Source: Chenopodium formosanum (taxonomy: Eukaryota; Streptophyta; Magnoliopsida; Caryophyllales; Amaranthaceae). Taken from it: a stretch of 64,000 nucleotides of DNA. Made by a program: the position numbers and the translations under genes. Location of the stretch: contig CM044871.1 of NCBI GenBank assembly GCA_024500155.1, forward strand, positions 77,236,402 to 77,300,401, given 5' to 3'. How positions within the stretch are numbered: the first letter of the stretch is position 1; each line of letters begins with the position of its first letter. Positions 1 to 11,934 of the stretch are shown here, piece by piece. The notes beneath the pieces were generated by a model. That model searched no databases, had not been told where the DNA came from, and was given only the letters and a program-made list of their open reading frames with translations.

Positions 1-1230
1 ACAAGATTAAAAAGGAACCTAAACCGGTTGTCCAAATTATCTTATTAGGCGTGATTTTCAATTACATATTCCCTTTAAACATGCAATATGGTGATCATAA
101 ATATAATAAAACAACATTAATATTAAAACCAATTTAATCACAATTCCAACAACATAAAATCGTTAGAAAAATAAGAAAAATAAAAGGAGCATGATCCTTA
201 CTTTGATTCTGTTTGTTTGCAACTACAAAATAATAAACGAGTTAGTAACTTCAAGGAAATAATAAAACGATAACTAAATTAAAATAAATAAAATAAAGTT
301 GATTTTGGGGCCAAACCCTCAAGCAGTTCTACCTTTCACGCCTTGGTTTAAGGACAGAACCTCGAGTAAAATATTAACTCCTTTGAGTGCTTGAAGAAGG
401 AATTTTGAAGTGAAAAGAGTAGGCTAGTGTTTAGGCTAAAGCATAGAAGAGAGAAAATAAAATAATAGAATTACTCCGTGCCCCGTTCATCAGAAATGAG
501 GGGGTATTTATAGGAAAAATGTGCTGAGGGAGCACACGAAACCCTAAAATGATAAAAACCCTAAAAAAAGAATCCCGTGACACGGTCAAACTGTTCCGTG
601 ACACGGGAAGCTCCACCGTCAGACGGTACACTTTCTCGTGACACGGTACATTTTTGGTGTGACGCAGGAAATTTTCAGAAAACGGGATAAAAAAACGCGT
701 TAAGGGTTTACACGGAAAAGACACGAAATTTCTCGTGTCACGGCAGACCTCCCGTGTCACAGGAAATCCCACCGTCAGACGGGAAGGATTCCCGTGACAC
801 GATAGGTACCTGCCGTGGCGCGAGAAATTCCTGCCTGTTTTTCCGTCTAAATACATTTTTAACCCTAATTTCTTTCGGCATTTTAAGTGTCGATTGACAA
901 TTTCGGACCTTTTCTGACTTTTTATTATTCAGGCTAAAATAAGAAAATAATTAAATAAAAATAAATAAAGGGTTTGGGCCAAAAATAAATAATGAAACAA
1001 TAAAATAAAAAGGCTTGGGCTAAAAATTAATTAATAAGTTTGGGCTGAAATTAAAACTATGCTTTTACCAAACATCAAGACTAATCCATGGACTGTTCAA
1101 AAATATGATTTCAATAAAATACGATTTTTTAAGTACTCTCGGGATTAAATACTAAACCCGACCAATAGTGGCGGTGAAAGGTTGTTCATCATCAGGTTTG
1201 GTTTTGGGGAGACATTTTTAGGTGTCTACA
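1..1230 (-). mobile_element. Gypsy-family LTR (copy A), cut by window edge
   Basis: The right end matches the right end of three other LTRs in the window (7,986-10,017; 11,935-13,851; 21,450-23,326): a GGTTTGGTTTTGGGGAGACA block followed by GGTGTCTACA. Upstream it shares the 'ACCAAACCCTC...CTTTCACG' block and the 'TTAGTAACTTCAA' block with those copies. It is a diverged subfamily, because its middle (about 570-830) carries CCGTGACACGG-type palindromes instead of GCGCC-type ones. It abuts copia pol coding sequence at 1,231, so it inserted into that element. The left end lies outside the window, so solo LTR versus full element cannot be decided. Confidence 0.75.
570..830. repeat. Cluster of short palindromes in LTR A
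   Basis: Several copies of CCGTGACACGG / CCGTGTCACGG and ACCGTCAGACGG occur within about 250 bp, separated by 10-30 bp. This is the same LTR position where the related copies have GGCGCC / AGCGCCAGGCGCT motifs. It has no coding role that I can see. Confidence 0.7.
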
Positions 1231-2708
1231 CCATGCAAGATGAACTCAATGAGTTCGAAAGGAACAAGGTCTGGCATCTTGAAGAAAAACCTAAATACAA
1301 AAAGGTTATAGGGCTCAAGTGGGTATTCAGGAACAAGCTGGATGAATATGGAACAATTGTGAGAAACAAAGCAAGACTTGTTGTGAAGGGCTATAATCAG
1401 CAAGAAGGTATTGACTTTGAAGAAACTTTTGCTCCTGTTGCTAGATTAGAAGCTATTAGAATCTTAATTGCTTTTGCCTCTTTTATGGGTTTCAAACTAT
1501 ATCAAATGGATGTTAAATGTGCTTTCTTAAATGGTTTTCTTGAAGAAGAGGTGTTCGTGGAACAACCTCCTGGTTTTGAAAATCCCCAATTTCCTAATCA
1601 TGTCTTTAAGCTTGATAAAGCTCTTTATGGGCTTAAACAAGCACCTAGAGCTTGGTATGAAAGGCTCTCTAAGTTCCTTCTTTAAAATGATTTTAAAAGA
1701 GGTAAAGTAGATAAAACTTTGTTTTTAAAATCTGAAGGAACTAACTTACTAGTTGTTCAAATATATGTTGATGATATTATTTTTGGAGCAACTAACGAAA
1801 ACTTGTGCAAGTACTTTGCTGAGCTAATGAGTGGTGAATTTGAGATGAGCATGATGGGGGAACTCAACTTCTTTCTTGGGCTACAAATCAAACAAACTGA
1901 AAGAGGTATTGCAATTCACCAACAAAAGTATGTCAAGGAACTGCTGAAGAAATATAACCTTGACCAAGCAAAGACCAACCATACTCCAATGGGAACAGGC
2001 ACAAGGTTAAATGAAGATTTACAAGGAACTAGTGTAGATCAAACCAAATACAGAGGTATGATTGGATCCCTTTTATACTTAACTGCTAGCAGACCTGATA
2101 TTGCATTTAGTGTTGGCTTATGTGTAAGGTTTCAATCTAATCCTAAGGAGTCACACCTTACAGCAGTAAAAAGGATCCTACGATATCTCAAAGGAACTGA
2201 CCATCTTTGTCTCTTCTATCCTAGAAGTGATACTTTTGATTTAAAAGGTTTTGCAGATGCTGACTATGCAGAAGATTTGGTGAATAGGAAGAGTACTTCA
2301 GGAATGATTCAGTTTCTCGGGCCATGCCTAGTTTCTTGGGGATCCAAGAAACAGAACACAGTGGCCTTGTCAACTTCTGAAGCTGAATATGTGGCAGCTG
2401 CTGCCTGCTGTTCTCAAGTACTTTGGATAAAACAACAACTAAGAGATTATGGTATAAAGTATAATTGCATTCCTATTTATTGTGATAATACAAGTGCCAT
2501 ATGCATCTCAAAAGATCCAGTTCATCATTCTCGTGTGAAACATATTCACATACGGCATCATTTCCTTAAGGATAATGTGGAAAAAGGCTTAATTAAGTTA
2601 GATTTTTGTGAAACTGAAAATCAAATTGCTGACATTCTTACTAAGCCTTTGAGTAGGGACAAATTTGAAAAGATGCGCATGGAACTTGGTATGATACAAT
2701 TGAGTTAA
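1231..2708 (+). pseudogene. Copia pol fragment: reverse transcriptase and RNase H
   Basis: The reading frame starts in the RT region (DELNEFERN..VWHL, then KWVFRNKLDEYG and FAPVARLEAIR). It contains MDVKCAFLNG, the catalytic YVDD box (near 1,764) and LYGLKQAPRAWYE. RNase H follows, with GFADADYAED, TSEAEYVAAA and YCDNTSAICISK, and ends ADILTKPLS. The frame is the same throughout but is cut by one in-frame TAA at 1,683-1,685, just after the KQAPRAWYE box. The protease, integrase and gag that should precede it are absent because LTR A joins at 1,230. Not functional as it stands. Confidence 0.9.
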
Positions 2709-3351
2709 GAAGACCTCAAGTTCCCCCAAGGTATAAGTCAATCATGCATGCATTATATGTATCTTACACAACATGAATATGTGAAAACATAGTCCTAAGC
2801 ATTAGAATGTATGGCATTACATATGGGATTGTGGCTGTATGTGAAGAAATCAAATTGCATTTGGCATGTCTATGTTATAACAAACTATGTTGATTTGTTC
2901 CTAGTTCCTCCAAAATAATCTATAAGATTTTGTTTTATCTTTTTGAGAATTAATTAACTAATCAGTTGATTAATTTTATCTCTTAAAATCTTATCTTTTA
3001 TTTTGAATTATTTCTCATTGCTTATCTTTTAAAAATTCAAATTCATCTCTCAAAAATTGTTGATTAAATACCCGTGACTGTTTGCATTCAATTCAAAGTT
3101 TCTGATAACTTAACCTTGACCTTTCATGTTAAATCACATTAATTCTTTAAACTGACCAAGATAAAAGTAATTTCTATATTCTTCATCAAACGACACCTAC
3201 ACTATTCAATTAACCTTTCACATTCATTCACCGACCCTTTTATCCCTTAAAATTCCACCCCTATAAAATGACACCAAACCCTACACATTGTTCCTCACCT
3301 CCTCACTCTGTAAAATACACCCTACATTTTACCGATTCAGCGAATTCACCC

Positions 3352-4914
3352 ATGGATGTTTCACCAAAACCTCAAGTTACCCCTCAAAAAGATTCACCCA
3401 TGGATATCGAGTAAGAGAATCAAACAAAACCCTCTGTTGAAAAACCAAAGAACTTGCCTACTGAGTCAAAGAAACGAAAGCTGGAGGAACTTGAGGATCA
3501 GGGCTGGGAGGAATTAGGAGAAAGAATTCAGTTGGAAAAGTCTCCATTTCAAAAGAAAGTTGAAGCAAGCTCTGAACGCTTCATTCATGGTTTCTGCATC
3601 AACTTGCCATGGTGTGAAGTAAGTAAGTATTCTGAATTACTTGAAATCTTAGAGGCTCAAAATTGGGTGCAACTGTTTAGTGAAAGTTACAATAATGTGC
3701 TTGCTCATTCTCCTTTGAAAGAATTCTGTGCAAATTTTAAGAATTATGATGGTGTTTGTGTATCAAGAGTTAAAAATAAGAAAATTAGTTTTGATGCTGA
3801 TTATTTATGTGCCATCTTTGGAACTCCGAATGAGGGGTTTGATGAATATTTTAAAGGAGCTACTGATAAAAGTGTAGGTGATGTGCCCATAAAATATATT
3901 TTGGAATCAATTGGTGGAAAGGTGTCTAAAGTTCAAACTAATCATAATATGTTCTCTCCCATTCAAAAACTGTTGTTTATCTTTGTTCATTTAGCCATTG
4001 TTCCAAGAACTCAGCACAGGCATGAGGCTAACCACCTTGATGCTATGCTGATGTACTGCCTTGAAAACAAAATCCAAATCAATTTCCCTTCCATCATGAT
4101 AAAACACCTCACCCACTGTCTTGCAAACCATTTGAAGGTTGGATATGCAAATCTGATCATTACTCTCATTGAGAGTTTTGGTATTTCTGTGGAGAACTGT
4201 GAACATATCAAACTACAAACCAATCATTTTGTTCAACCCAAAACCCTTGAAAGCAGAAACTTGCATGTTGTTGATGGTATTACCTAATTCCTTCCTAAAC
4301 AAACTCCTAAGGCTAAGGAAGGAGTTAAGGTTCTGACTGAGGAAGAGGAGTTGGACAAATGGCTAGAAGAAGAGGAAAGTGAGGGAGAGGAAGAAAATAA
4401 GAAAAAAGAAGAATGTTCTGAAAAGAAAGGCAGGAAAGGTAATGCTTCTGGTGCTAGGAAAAGGAAGAGCATTAGGTTGGCTGTTAAGCCAAAAGCGAAA
4501 GCTTAGGCTCCAGATGCTTTTGTGGATCTCAGTGAAGAGAAAGCCTTTGTTCAGGGGGAACAGGGCATATTTATGCAGGAATCTATCACTCGCTCTGCTC
4601 CAGTAAGTGCAGGTACATGATTTGCTGCCTTTGGTTCTGTGAGTTCCACCTTGGAACTGAAGGCATTCAAAGATGCTGTCAAGCTGTTGTCTGATGCTCA
4701 ACCAACTCTGCTCCTGAGGATTGGAGCTCTTGAGAAGCTAGTAGGAGACTTGGTGCATGCTTCTAAGGAACTCACCTCAGCAATGAAGGAAAGCACTTCA
4801 GTTCTCTCTCAAGGCCAGGCTGAGTTGTTGAAGAAGCTGGAAGAGATTGTTGTTGAAGAAGAAGTTGCTGAGGAAACAGAAGAAGAGCACAAGACCCCAG
4901 CCCCTATAGCCTAA
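3352..4914 (+). pseudogene. Sirevirus-type extra ORF downstream of pol (env-like / plant transposon protein), four stops
   Basis: A long region after pol stays in one reading frame from the ATG at 3,352 to the TAA at 4,912-4,914. It is broken by four in-frame stops: TAA 3,412-3,414, TAA 4,285-4,287, TAG 4,504-4,506 and TGA 4,618-4,620. I see no frameshift. The segments read as a basic N-terminal tail, a globular part (about 3,454-4,284, including the stretch FDADYLCAIFGTPNEGFDEY), a highly charged Glu/Lys-rich linker, and a C-terminal Leu/Glu-rich part that could form a coiled coil. The globular part resembles the 'putative plant transposon protein' family often found after pol in Sirevirus-like elements; older literature calls such frames env-like. 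The role is unknown. The family call is from memory of the pattern and moderately secure. Confidence 0.65.
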
Positions 4915-5199
4915 TCCTATTTTCTGCCTATCTCATATATCAAACTATCTTTTGATCTTGGTCTGTATTAAACTTGGTTTATTTTGCTTCTTTTGGTCTG
5001 TAAACAATTAAACAGGGTATTTTCTTTTGTTTTTGATGTTCTGGAGGAACATCAGTTTGTTTATATGGATGTTGCTTGCTTGCTTTATGACTATTTGCAT
5101 ACTATTTCTGCCTATATGTGCTTTGTTCTATGCTTTGGACACAAACAAATAAAATGGTGTTGTGTTTAGATATATATATTTGTGTGCATTAATTTTTAC

Positions 5200-5411
5200 G
5201 AACGCCAAAAGGGGGAAAAGAAGGCAAACTCAATTGTTGACAAGCTCTCCATCCGTTTATAATAGAAGGTATAACTATGTCTTTCATTCAATTCCTTGTT
5301 TAAATTTAGCTAGTTCATTTTTGTTATAAGTTTTTCGTTTTCTGATTGTCTTTTAAAATTTTTATTTTGTGAGTTTGCTTAGGTTTGTCATTCATCAAAA
5401 AAGGGGAATAT
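5200..5411 (+). promoter_or_regulatory. Duplicated polypurine tracts before the copia 3' LTR
   Basis: AAAAGGGGGAAAAGAAGG occurs near 5,206 and AAAAAAGGGGAATAT directly before the LTR at 5,412. The second is in the right place to prime plus-strand DNA synthesis. Repeated tracts are a known Sirevirus trait. Confidence 0.6.
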
Positions 5412-6584
5412 TGTTGATCTTAAGTTTTGATGATGACTCAAGGAACCTAAGCAAACCCATAAGGGCTTTAACTTTTGTCTATTAGCTTTGATGTACTTCA
5501 CAGGTTCTTATATGCAACGAAGTTCTAGAGTCAGAATGGAGCATAGCATGGAACAAGTCTAAAGGATGAGCTATGGACGAGCATAGAAGACAATCAGAAG
5601 CCAAGTTCCTTGAGTGAGGAGCTGAAGCTCCAGAGTCGAAGCTTCACTGTGTTCCAATGAGTCTATTGTATCTTTAATTATTTATTTTAGGCTTCTTGTA
5701 TATATGTTAAGTACATAGTTAATTGATAGGATTTAAGTGGATTTAATTTTAGTTTATAAAGATTTTATTTTTCCTTTCTTTAACAAAGATTTAATTTTAT
5801 TTCGGAAAAATATCTTTTAAGTAAAAATATCTTATTTATTAAAAGATTTTCTATTCTGATTTTATCCTAACATTTTGGAAAATCTGACTTGGTAAAACTA
5901 TTTTTAAAAACGGCTTTTACTTGGTAAAGGAGGTTGAGAAAATATAGGAACCACTTCCTTATTGTGCGCTTCAGCTTGCTGCCCAAGCATCCACAAACTG
6001 CACTTCCTTATTTCATGGAAGTTGTGGTATAGTGGGAGCTAAGGAAAACGTAAGGTTTTCAACTGCTTTCCTCCTGTATAAATAGGATCAGTTTTCTGTT
6101 TTGTAAAGCACACTTGAGTATTACGATTCTTAGCTTTTCTAAAAGAGTCAAAAAATCCACTTAAGTCCTTGAGTGTCTTTGTACTTAGCATCTTAGTAGT
6201 TTTATCTTGAGTTGTATTGGGGTAGAGTTTGGGTAAACTTTAGAGTGTGTTATTGCTTTGAGTGAAGCAAGGAGAAAGAGAGAGATTCGAGAGCTCAACT
6301 GATTGAGTGATCAGTTGAGGGGGAACTTAAGTTCGTAGAGGAACTTGAGTTTATAAGTCTTAATTTGTAATAGGTTGTTTGCCCTATTATTATTAAGAAT
6401 TGTGATTAAAATCCCTTGTGGTCGTGGTTTTTCTTCTTGATTAGGGCCAAGAAGTTTTCCACGTAAAATCTCTTTTGCACTTTAAAGTTTTTGTTTAAGT
6501 TTCTTTAAGAATTCCGCAAAAATTACCCTAGTTCCTCAACAATACAATTCACCCCCCCTCTTGTATTGTTCATTCGAGTCAACA
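5412..6584 (+). repeat. 3' LTR of the Sirevirus-like element
   Basis: It begins TGTTGATCTTAAG right after a polypurine tract and ends ..CGAGTCAACA, giving TG...CA termini and a length of about 1.17 kb. The C-rich CAATTCACCCCCCCTCTTG block close to the end is typical of LTRs of this lineage. The base after the end belongs to the LINE frame. The 5' LTR is not in the window, so the ends are inferred from termini and context only. Confidence 0.65.
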
Positions 6585-7985
6585 GACCTCCACGTAAAGC
6601 TCATACTAGCAACAACTTTAGTACATAAGAAAGTCGAGGTAGGAAGATATTTACCCTTGAGCACTTGGGACATAAGTGACTCCTTGTTACTCAAGATTCT
6701 CCACGTTTGTTTTGCTAACATAGATTTGTTGAAAATCCTCATATTTTTAAACCCCAAGCCACCTTGGTTCTTTGCCCGAAGCATTTTTCCCCATCTTACC
6801 CAACTGATTTTCCTTTCTTCACCTTTTTCCCCTAAAAATGTTATTACACATTTTTTCTACCTCGTTTAGAATGCTAACGGGGATAGAAAAGCATTGCATA
6901 GCGTATGTGGGAATAGCTTACGCCACTGATTTGTTGAGAATTTCATGACCCACTTGAGAAATATAGTTTCCTTTCCACCCTTTGAGCTTCTTCCAGACCC
7001 TATCCTGAATGCTTTGGAAAATTTTCTTTTTAGAACTTCCAATGTAAGTCGGAAGACCAAAATATTTGTCATGTCCTTCGACAGCCTTAAAAGTAACTTC
7101 ATCTAAAGCACATTTTTCTTCTCAAGATCAATGTTTCAGCTAAATGACACCTCCGATTTTTCCATATTCAGTTTCTGGCCTGATGCTACCTCATAGGTCA
7201 AAAGAATATCAAGAACTTTGTCGGTTTCCTCCTTATTAGCCCATATAAATAACATACTATCATCAGCAAAAAAGAGATGAGAAATTGGTTCAACATGTCT
7301 CCCAATTTTTACCCCGTGAAAAAGCTTCTTCCTTTCTGCATCCCGTAGAAGAGCAGATAATCCTTCAACACACATAATAAGCAGGAAAGGAGATAAGGGA
7401 TCTCCCTGTCGCAATCCTCTACTTGGTTTAAAAGCCCTTGATAGTTTCCCATTCACTAAGACATCAAAGGAAGCTGAGGATACACATCTCATAATATTCT
7501 TCACAATAACCTCCGGGAAACCAAATTTAATCATCATTTTTTCCAGGAAAACCCATTCCACCCTATTGTAAGCTTTGTTCATATCCAATTTCAGACCCAG
7601 GTAGCCTTTTTTCCATTTTTCTTTTTCAGCAGATAATGAAAGCATTCGTAAGCCACCAAAATGTTGTCTGTAATTAATCTACCAAGTACAAATCCACTCT
7701 AAGACTCACTAATAATACATGGTAGGTTTTTTCTAGTCTGTTTGCCAGGATTTTTGACACAATTTTATACAATACATTGCACAAACTAATAGGCCTATAA
7801 TCAATAGGAGACTCACACTCTTTTTTTCAGAAGTAAAACAATGTGCGTCTGATTAATAGAGCCTACATCATTACCATTATTTTAAATGCTCAAAATATTA
7901 TCAATAACATCTTTACCGACAACATTCCAGAATTTTTGGAAAAAAATAGCAAACATACCATTCGGGTCAGGGGCTTTAGTAGGGT
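6585..7985 (-). pseudogene. LINE (L1-type) reverse transcriptase, 3' portion
   Basis: On the minus strand this reads as the RT part of a plant LINE. It has TKAPDPNGMFAIFFQ at the insertion point, then LKLDMNKAYNRVEW, GLRQGDPLSPFL and the catalytic FADD box (SHLFFADDSMLF) at 7,136-7,645. The C-terminal region reads FWRARN-like AKNQGGLGFKNMRIFN and ends ..STFTWRS-like at 6,585, where the copia LTR cuts it. Stops and frame changes occur between the segments (for example near 7,110 and 7,650-7,890), so it is dead. It continues upstream at 10,018-11,275; the two parts were separated by the solo LTR at 7,986-10,017. Confidence 0.85.
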
Positions 7986-10017
7986 TGTAGGGAATATTTC
8001 AAGCATATTACCCCAAACTTTAACCCCACTGTGATCATACACTAAAGTACGGTGGCGTCCAAAGGGAAGGAAGCTAGAGCAAAAGAGTCGCCAACAAGTT
8101 TTAGGAACTTGTAAATCGTTCACAGGGTGAAAGTTACACCCCTTAACGATCCAGGAGATCGTTAACTCCAATAGGTCTGGAACCATGACTGGTAGTTCAG
8201 GGATGAAAGTATAAATCCAACCTAAAAGAGATTGAACCTGCCCTAATAATAGGCCTCTACTTTATTCTGATCGTATTCATGTACGCTTTCTGACTAACAT
8301 GCAAACATTAGGTTTAACCCTAAACCTGTTTATCTATGTTGGTTGAATATTAATGCACAACAAAACTATTACTAGCGATCACTTGAATTATAATCATATT
8401 AACCTAAGCAAGATTATTAATTATCTTATTAAGCGTGATTACAAGTACCAATTTCCTTTAAACATGCATAAAAGGCGTGATCAAGCAATAACAATAATAA
8501 AATATAATATAAATATAATCAAGAAACATAACAATAATAACAATCATTATGAAAATAGCAATTATAATCATAATAATTAAATTAATCATGTTAAAGTTTA
8601 AAAATAACAAGATACTAGGCATGATACTAACAAGATTAATAACAAACCCTAGCATGTCACTAAACATCAAAAATCAAAGCTTTAACCCTAACATGATACT
8701 AACATAAATATTAGGAAAGAAAGTAGGAAGCATCGCAGGAATCACAAAAGGCATATTTGATATTAGAAATTATAGTTATTACCCTAAACGTGATACTAGG
8801 AATCATTGTTGTCATTCAAAACATCAAGCATCCTAACATGATACTAGGAATCATAATAACGACCTAGACATTATTTCTATATCATAATATCAATAAATCA
8901 ATTAAAGCACTTATTTGGATGCCTCGTACCTTTTTCTAATAACAAAATACACACGTTAGTAACTTCAATAAAATCAAAGAATTAAATTAAATAATTGAAA
9001 TAGAGATCAAAGAAGGTTTAGACTAGATTTGGGACCAAACCCTCAGAAATTAAAAGCTTTCACGTCTAGGGCGAAGGCAACTTTGAACTTGGATAGGTGT
9101 GTCTAGATCTTGTGAATGCGGAAATTTGTATGCAAAAGGCTAGTTTAGAAAAGAGAGAGAGAAGAAAGTAATCAAGAGATTCTTGATGAGAATTGGAGAT
9201 TGTTGAATAAGAATTGATGAGAAGAATTGATGAGATTTGATGAGAAGAATTGATGATGGAAATTGATGATTTTTAGAAGGCTATTTATAGAGAAAATCAG
9301 CCGGATGTGATAAAAAACGAATCAGAGTTTCGAAAAGAATAAAACACGACCGCAGCGCCAAACACGTGTGTGGCGCCAAACGCTAGACTCTAGTGTCAGA
9401 CGCCAGGTATGGCGCCATGGGCTGGTCCTGTCGTCAGACGCTGGAAATAAATTTCCACGTGTTTTCTTAATTTGATAAAATTTAGCCGTACAAGAGGGCA
9501 AAATCGTATTTTCCTTAAAAACACTTCTTTTATTCTGATTAAAACTCTAAAAGTCAACTAAAGTCAATTTATCAATGCTAATTAAATTAGGATTCAAAAG
9601 AACCTTCTAGAAGAATCTAGAAGACTATGATCAATTCTAATCGCATTAGGAATGATAAATCAATAATAGTCCCTCCTCTAGATCATTGGGCCGCATATAA
9701 ATATCAAACCGGGCCTAGTTTAGTAATTTGGCCATAACTTCCTCATTATTCATCGGAATTGGGCTTATAATATATCGTTGGAAAGCTCATTTCGAACCCG
9801 ACCCAACCACACCATTATTGGACCCTTGAAATGGACCAAACCAAACTGGATTGGCTGTTTTCTTAAAATAGGTTTTCAAAAACAGAGAGAAAGAAAAGAA
9901 ATAAAAACTATCCGCAACACTAGACTTTCCACACTTTCACTTCATTTGATTACGATTCGACATGAAAGGTACTCATCACTGGGTTTGATTTTGGGGAGAC
10001 AATAATGGGTGTCTACA
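7986..10017 (-). mobile_element. Solo LTR (gypsy family, copy B) inside the LINE
   Basis: This 2.03-kb LTR runs from TGTAGGGAATATTTC to GGGTGTCTACA on the plus strand and aligns by eye end to end with the LTRs at 11,935 and 21,450. It is flanked by AGGGT (7,981-7,985) and AGGAT (10,018-10,022), a 5-bp target duplication with one mismatch. Removing it makes the LINE protein run on from ALFQMHP to TKAPDPNGM. No internal sequence is present, so it is a solo LTR formed by LTR-LTR recombination. Confidence 0.9.
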
Positions 10018-11275
10018 AGGATGCATCTGGAAAAGCGCATTTCGTACTTCTTCACCATCAAAAGGGGCAGCAAGATCGGCAACCTAAGCATATGAAATTA
10101 TAGAATCTACCTTCTCGATCACACATTCCGTATCGCGTTGACACCGAATGCAAATAAGTCGTCAAAATGGCGCACAAAAATTTCTGAAATTTGTTCTTCA
10201 TCTTGAAAAACATTCCCAGCCGCATCCTTCACCTCTTGAATGTGATTTCTCAATTTTCTCTGGCTAGCTTTTGTGTGAACAAACATAGTGTTTTTATCAC
10301 CATTTTTAAGCCAATCTTGTCTACTCCGTTGCCTCCAATACAATTCTTCCCTTCTCTCTAACTCATCCATTATATCATCTAGAGCCCATATTTGAGCTAT
10401 AATCTCCTCGGTTTGAATCTCTCCCATAAGGCTCTCCATCATAGCTCTGTAATCTTTCATTTCTTTCACAAAATCACCAAAAAAAATTCTACTCCAAGCA
10501 CTCAAATTACCCGAGGTGTGGGCAATTTTTGAACATATATCACCTCCCCAACCCCACGCCTACTTCACTATTTCACCACACATTTCGTCCCTAAGCCACA
10601 TCTCTTCTAATTTGTATTTTTTTTCTTTTTTATTTTTCCTACCCCCTCATTAATATAAAGCAGAATGGGCAAATGATCTGATTTTCTCTTTGACAAATGT
10701 GACACAAAAAATCCAAGGAAGAGATCTTTCCATGTCTTGTTTGCTAAAAAACGATCCAAACGTTCCCGTACATTGCTGTCGCCCCCTTAGTGATTAGTCC
10801 AAGTAAAATCGTGACCAACAAAGCCTAAATCCATTAGCCCACACGCTGTCACAACTTATCTAAAGATGTCATCTTCTACCAAATTGAAGTCACTGCCTCC
10901 TTAATTCTCATTCGACATCAACATCAAATTAAAGTCACCTCTGCAAATCCATGGAATGTTCGGATCACCAATCAGGTTTTCAAGAAAAATGCAAGTCAAA
11001 TGCTTATTCTCAGCCTCCGGGTATCCATAAATGCCCGTAAATCTCCATCCATGCTTACTATTTATTTTGACCCATGAGTCAATGTGATTCAAGGAGTACG
11101 ACCTAACTTCCACCTCCAGAGTATCTTTCCATAAAAGGGTTATCCCACCACTTTGTTTTCTTCCCTTCCGTGCACAAATAACAACAATCATATTATTGAA
11201 CTTTAGCTTGTTTTTCACTTTTTCCATCTCATGGCTTTTCAATCTTCTTTCCGACAAGAACATAATTAGGGGGTT
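10018..11275 (-). pseudogene. LINE endonuclease and linker, 5'-truncated
   Basis: On the minus strand, 10,901-11,263 encodes part of an endonuclease/exonuclease/phosphatase domain (ENPLIMFLSERRLKSHEM, GGITLLWKD, RFTGIYGYPE, WICRGDFNLML). Segment 10,119-10,505 encodes the linker before RT (ELYWRQRSRQDWLKNGDKNT, FVHTKASQRKLRN, ISEIFVRHFDDLF). The frame then reaches AAPFDGEEVRNALFQMHP at the LTR insertion. The endonuclease lacks its usual N-terminal end, and frame breaks occur between 10,506 and 10,900. The junction with gypsy leader sequence is at about 11,268-11,285, consistent with a 5'-truncated LINE insertion. Confidence 0.85.
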
Positions 11276-11934
11276 TTCAAGAACTCGCTTCCATGGTTTG
11301 GTGAATTTAACATTCTCGGATGTATCCTTTGTTGCTCAAAGCGTTCAATCAGGTAGATGGAGCATGAATTCCCAGAGGGTTATGTCCATATGTAGAACAC
11401 ATATGGGTTTTAGAAAAAAGAGAAAAAACTCAATAAGGAAGTAGGATCAAGCAAACAATGCTAAAAACTAGTCGAAATTAGAACGCACATTTCTGGCTCG
11501 GTATTGGAAGAACTTGGCGCCAACAAACAGAGGCCAGCGTCACTTTTTAGCTTTAGCGCCTGGCGACAGAGGCTGTCGTCTGGCGCTAAATTCAAAATAC
11601 TAGCGCTAATCTTTGTTCGCTGACGCTAGTTCCTACATGCCTTAGCAGCTTTCTGTGCTCGATAAAATTTTTTCAGTTTTGCGCAGTTTTATTTCGATCC
11701 TAGTTGTGAAACATATTCCTCAAATTTCCTACGTGTAAAAATCCTATGTTTTAACTCATTACGGATGGTCTTTCCAATGAGATCTTTTGTTATGCATATG
11801 ACAATAATGTTAATCAAACTTACGCACATCAAATACTTAGAACTTTTCGAGTCTCATCCACTCATTCTAAATCATTGCCAAAATAAATTTCAGGAATTAA
11901 AATAGAAATCCTCCCCAGTGGAGTCGCCAAAAAT
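11272..11934 (-). mobile_element. Second, partial gypsy internal segment (leader with primer site)
   Basis: This stretch aligns with 20,820-21,449, the leader next to LTR D: AACTCGCTTCCATGGTTTGG, then CAGGTAGATGGAGCATGAAT, the palindrome block and the end CCAGTGGAGTCGCCAAAAATT. It carries its own primer-binding site beside LTR C, so LTR C acts as 5' LTR for this segment and as 3' LTR for the element to its right. The rest of this second element is replaced by the LINE junction. Confidence 0.75.
11505..11640. repeat. GCGCC palindrome cluster in gypsy leader (left copy)
   Basis: Motifs such as CTTGGCGCCAACA, TTAGCGCCTGGCGACA and GTCTGGCGCTAA recur within 135 bp. The equivalent position in the right copy is 21,055-21,150. 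Confidence 0.65.

Larger units (their letters stand above)
1231..6584 (+). mobile_element. Sirevirus-like Ty1/copia retrotransposon, 5' half missing
   Basis: In order: the 3' part of pol (reverse transcriptase and RNase H), a spacer, a second open region downstream of pol (3,352-4,914), polypurine runs (about 5,205-5,218 and 5,397-5,408) and a 3' LTR (5,412-6,584). An extra reading frame after pol and repeated purine tracts near the 3' LTR are known features of the Sirevirus lineage. The gypsy-family LTR A interrupts the 5' side. The right end falls inside a LINE reading frame, so this element inserted into the LINE. Its own 5' LTR must lie left of the window. Confidence 0.8.
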
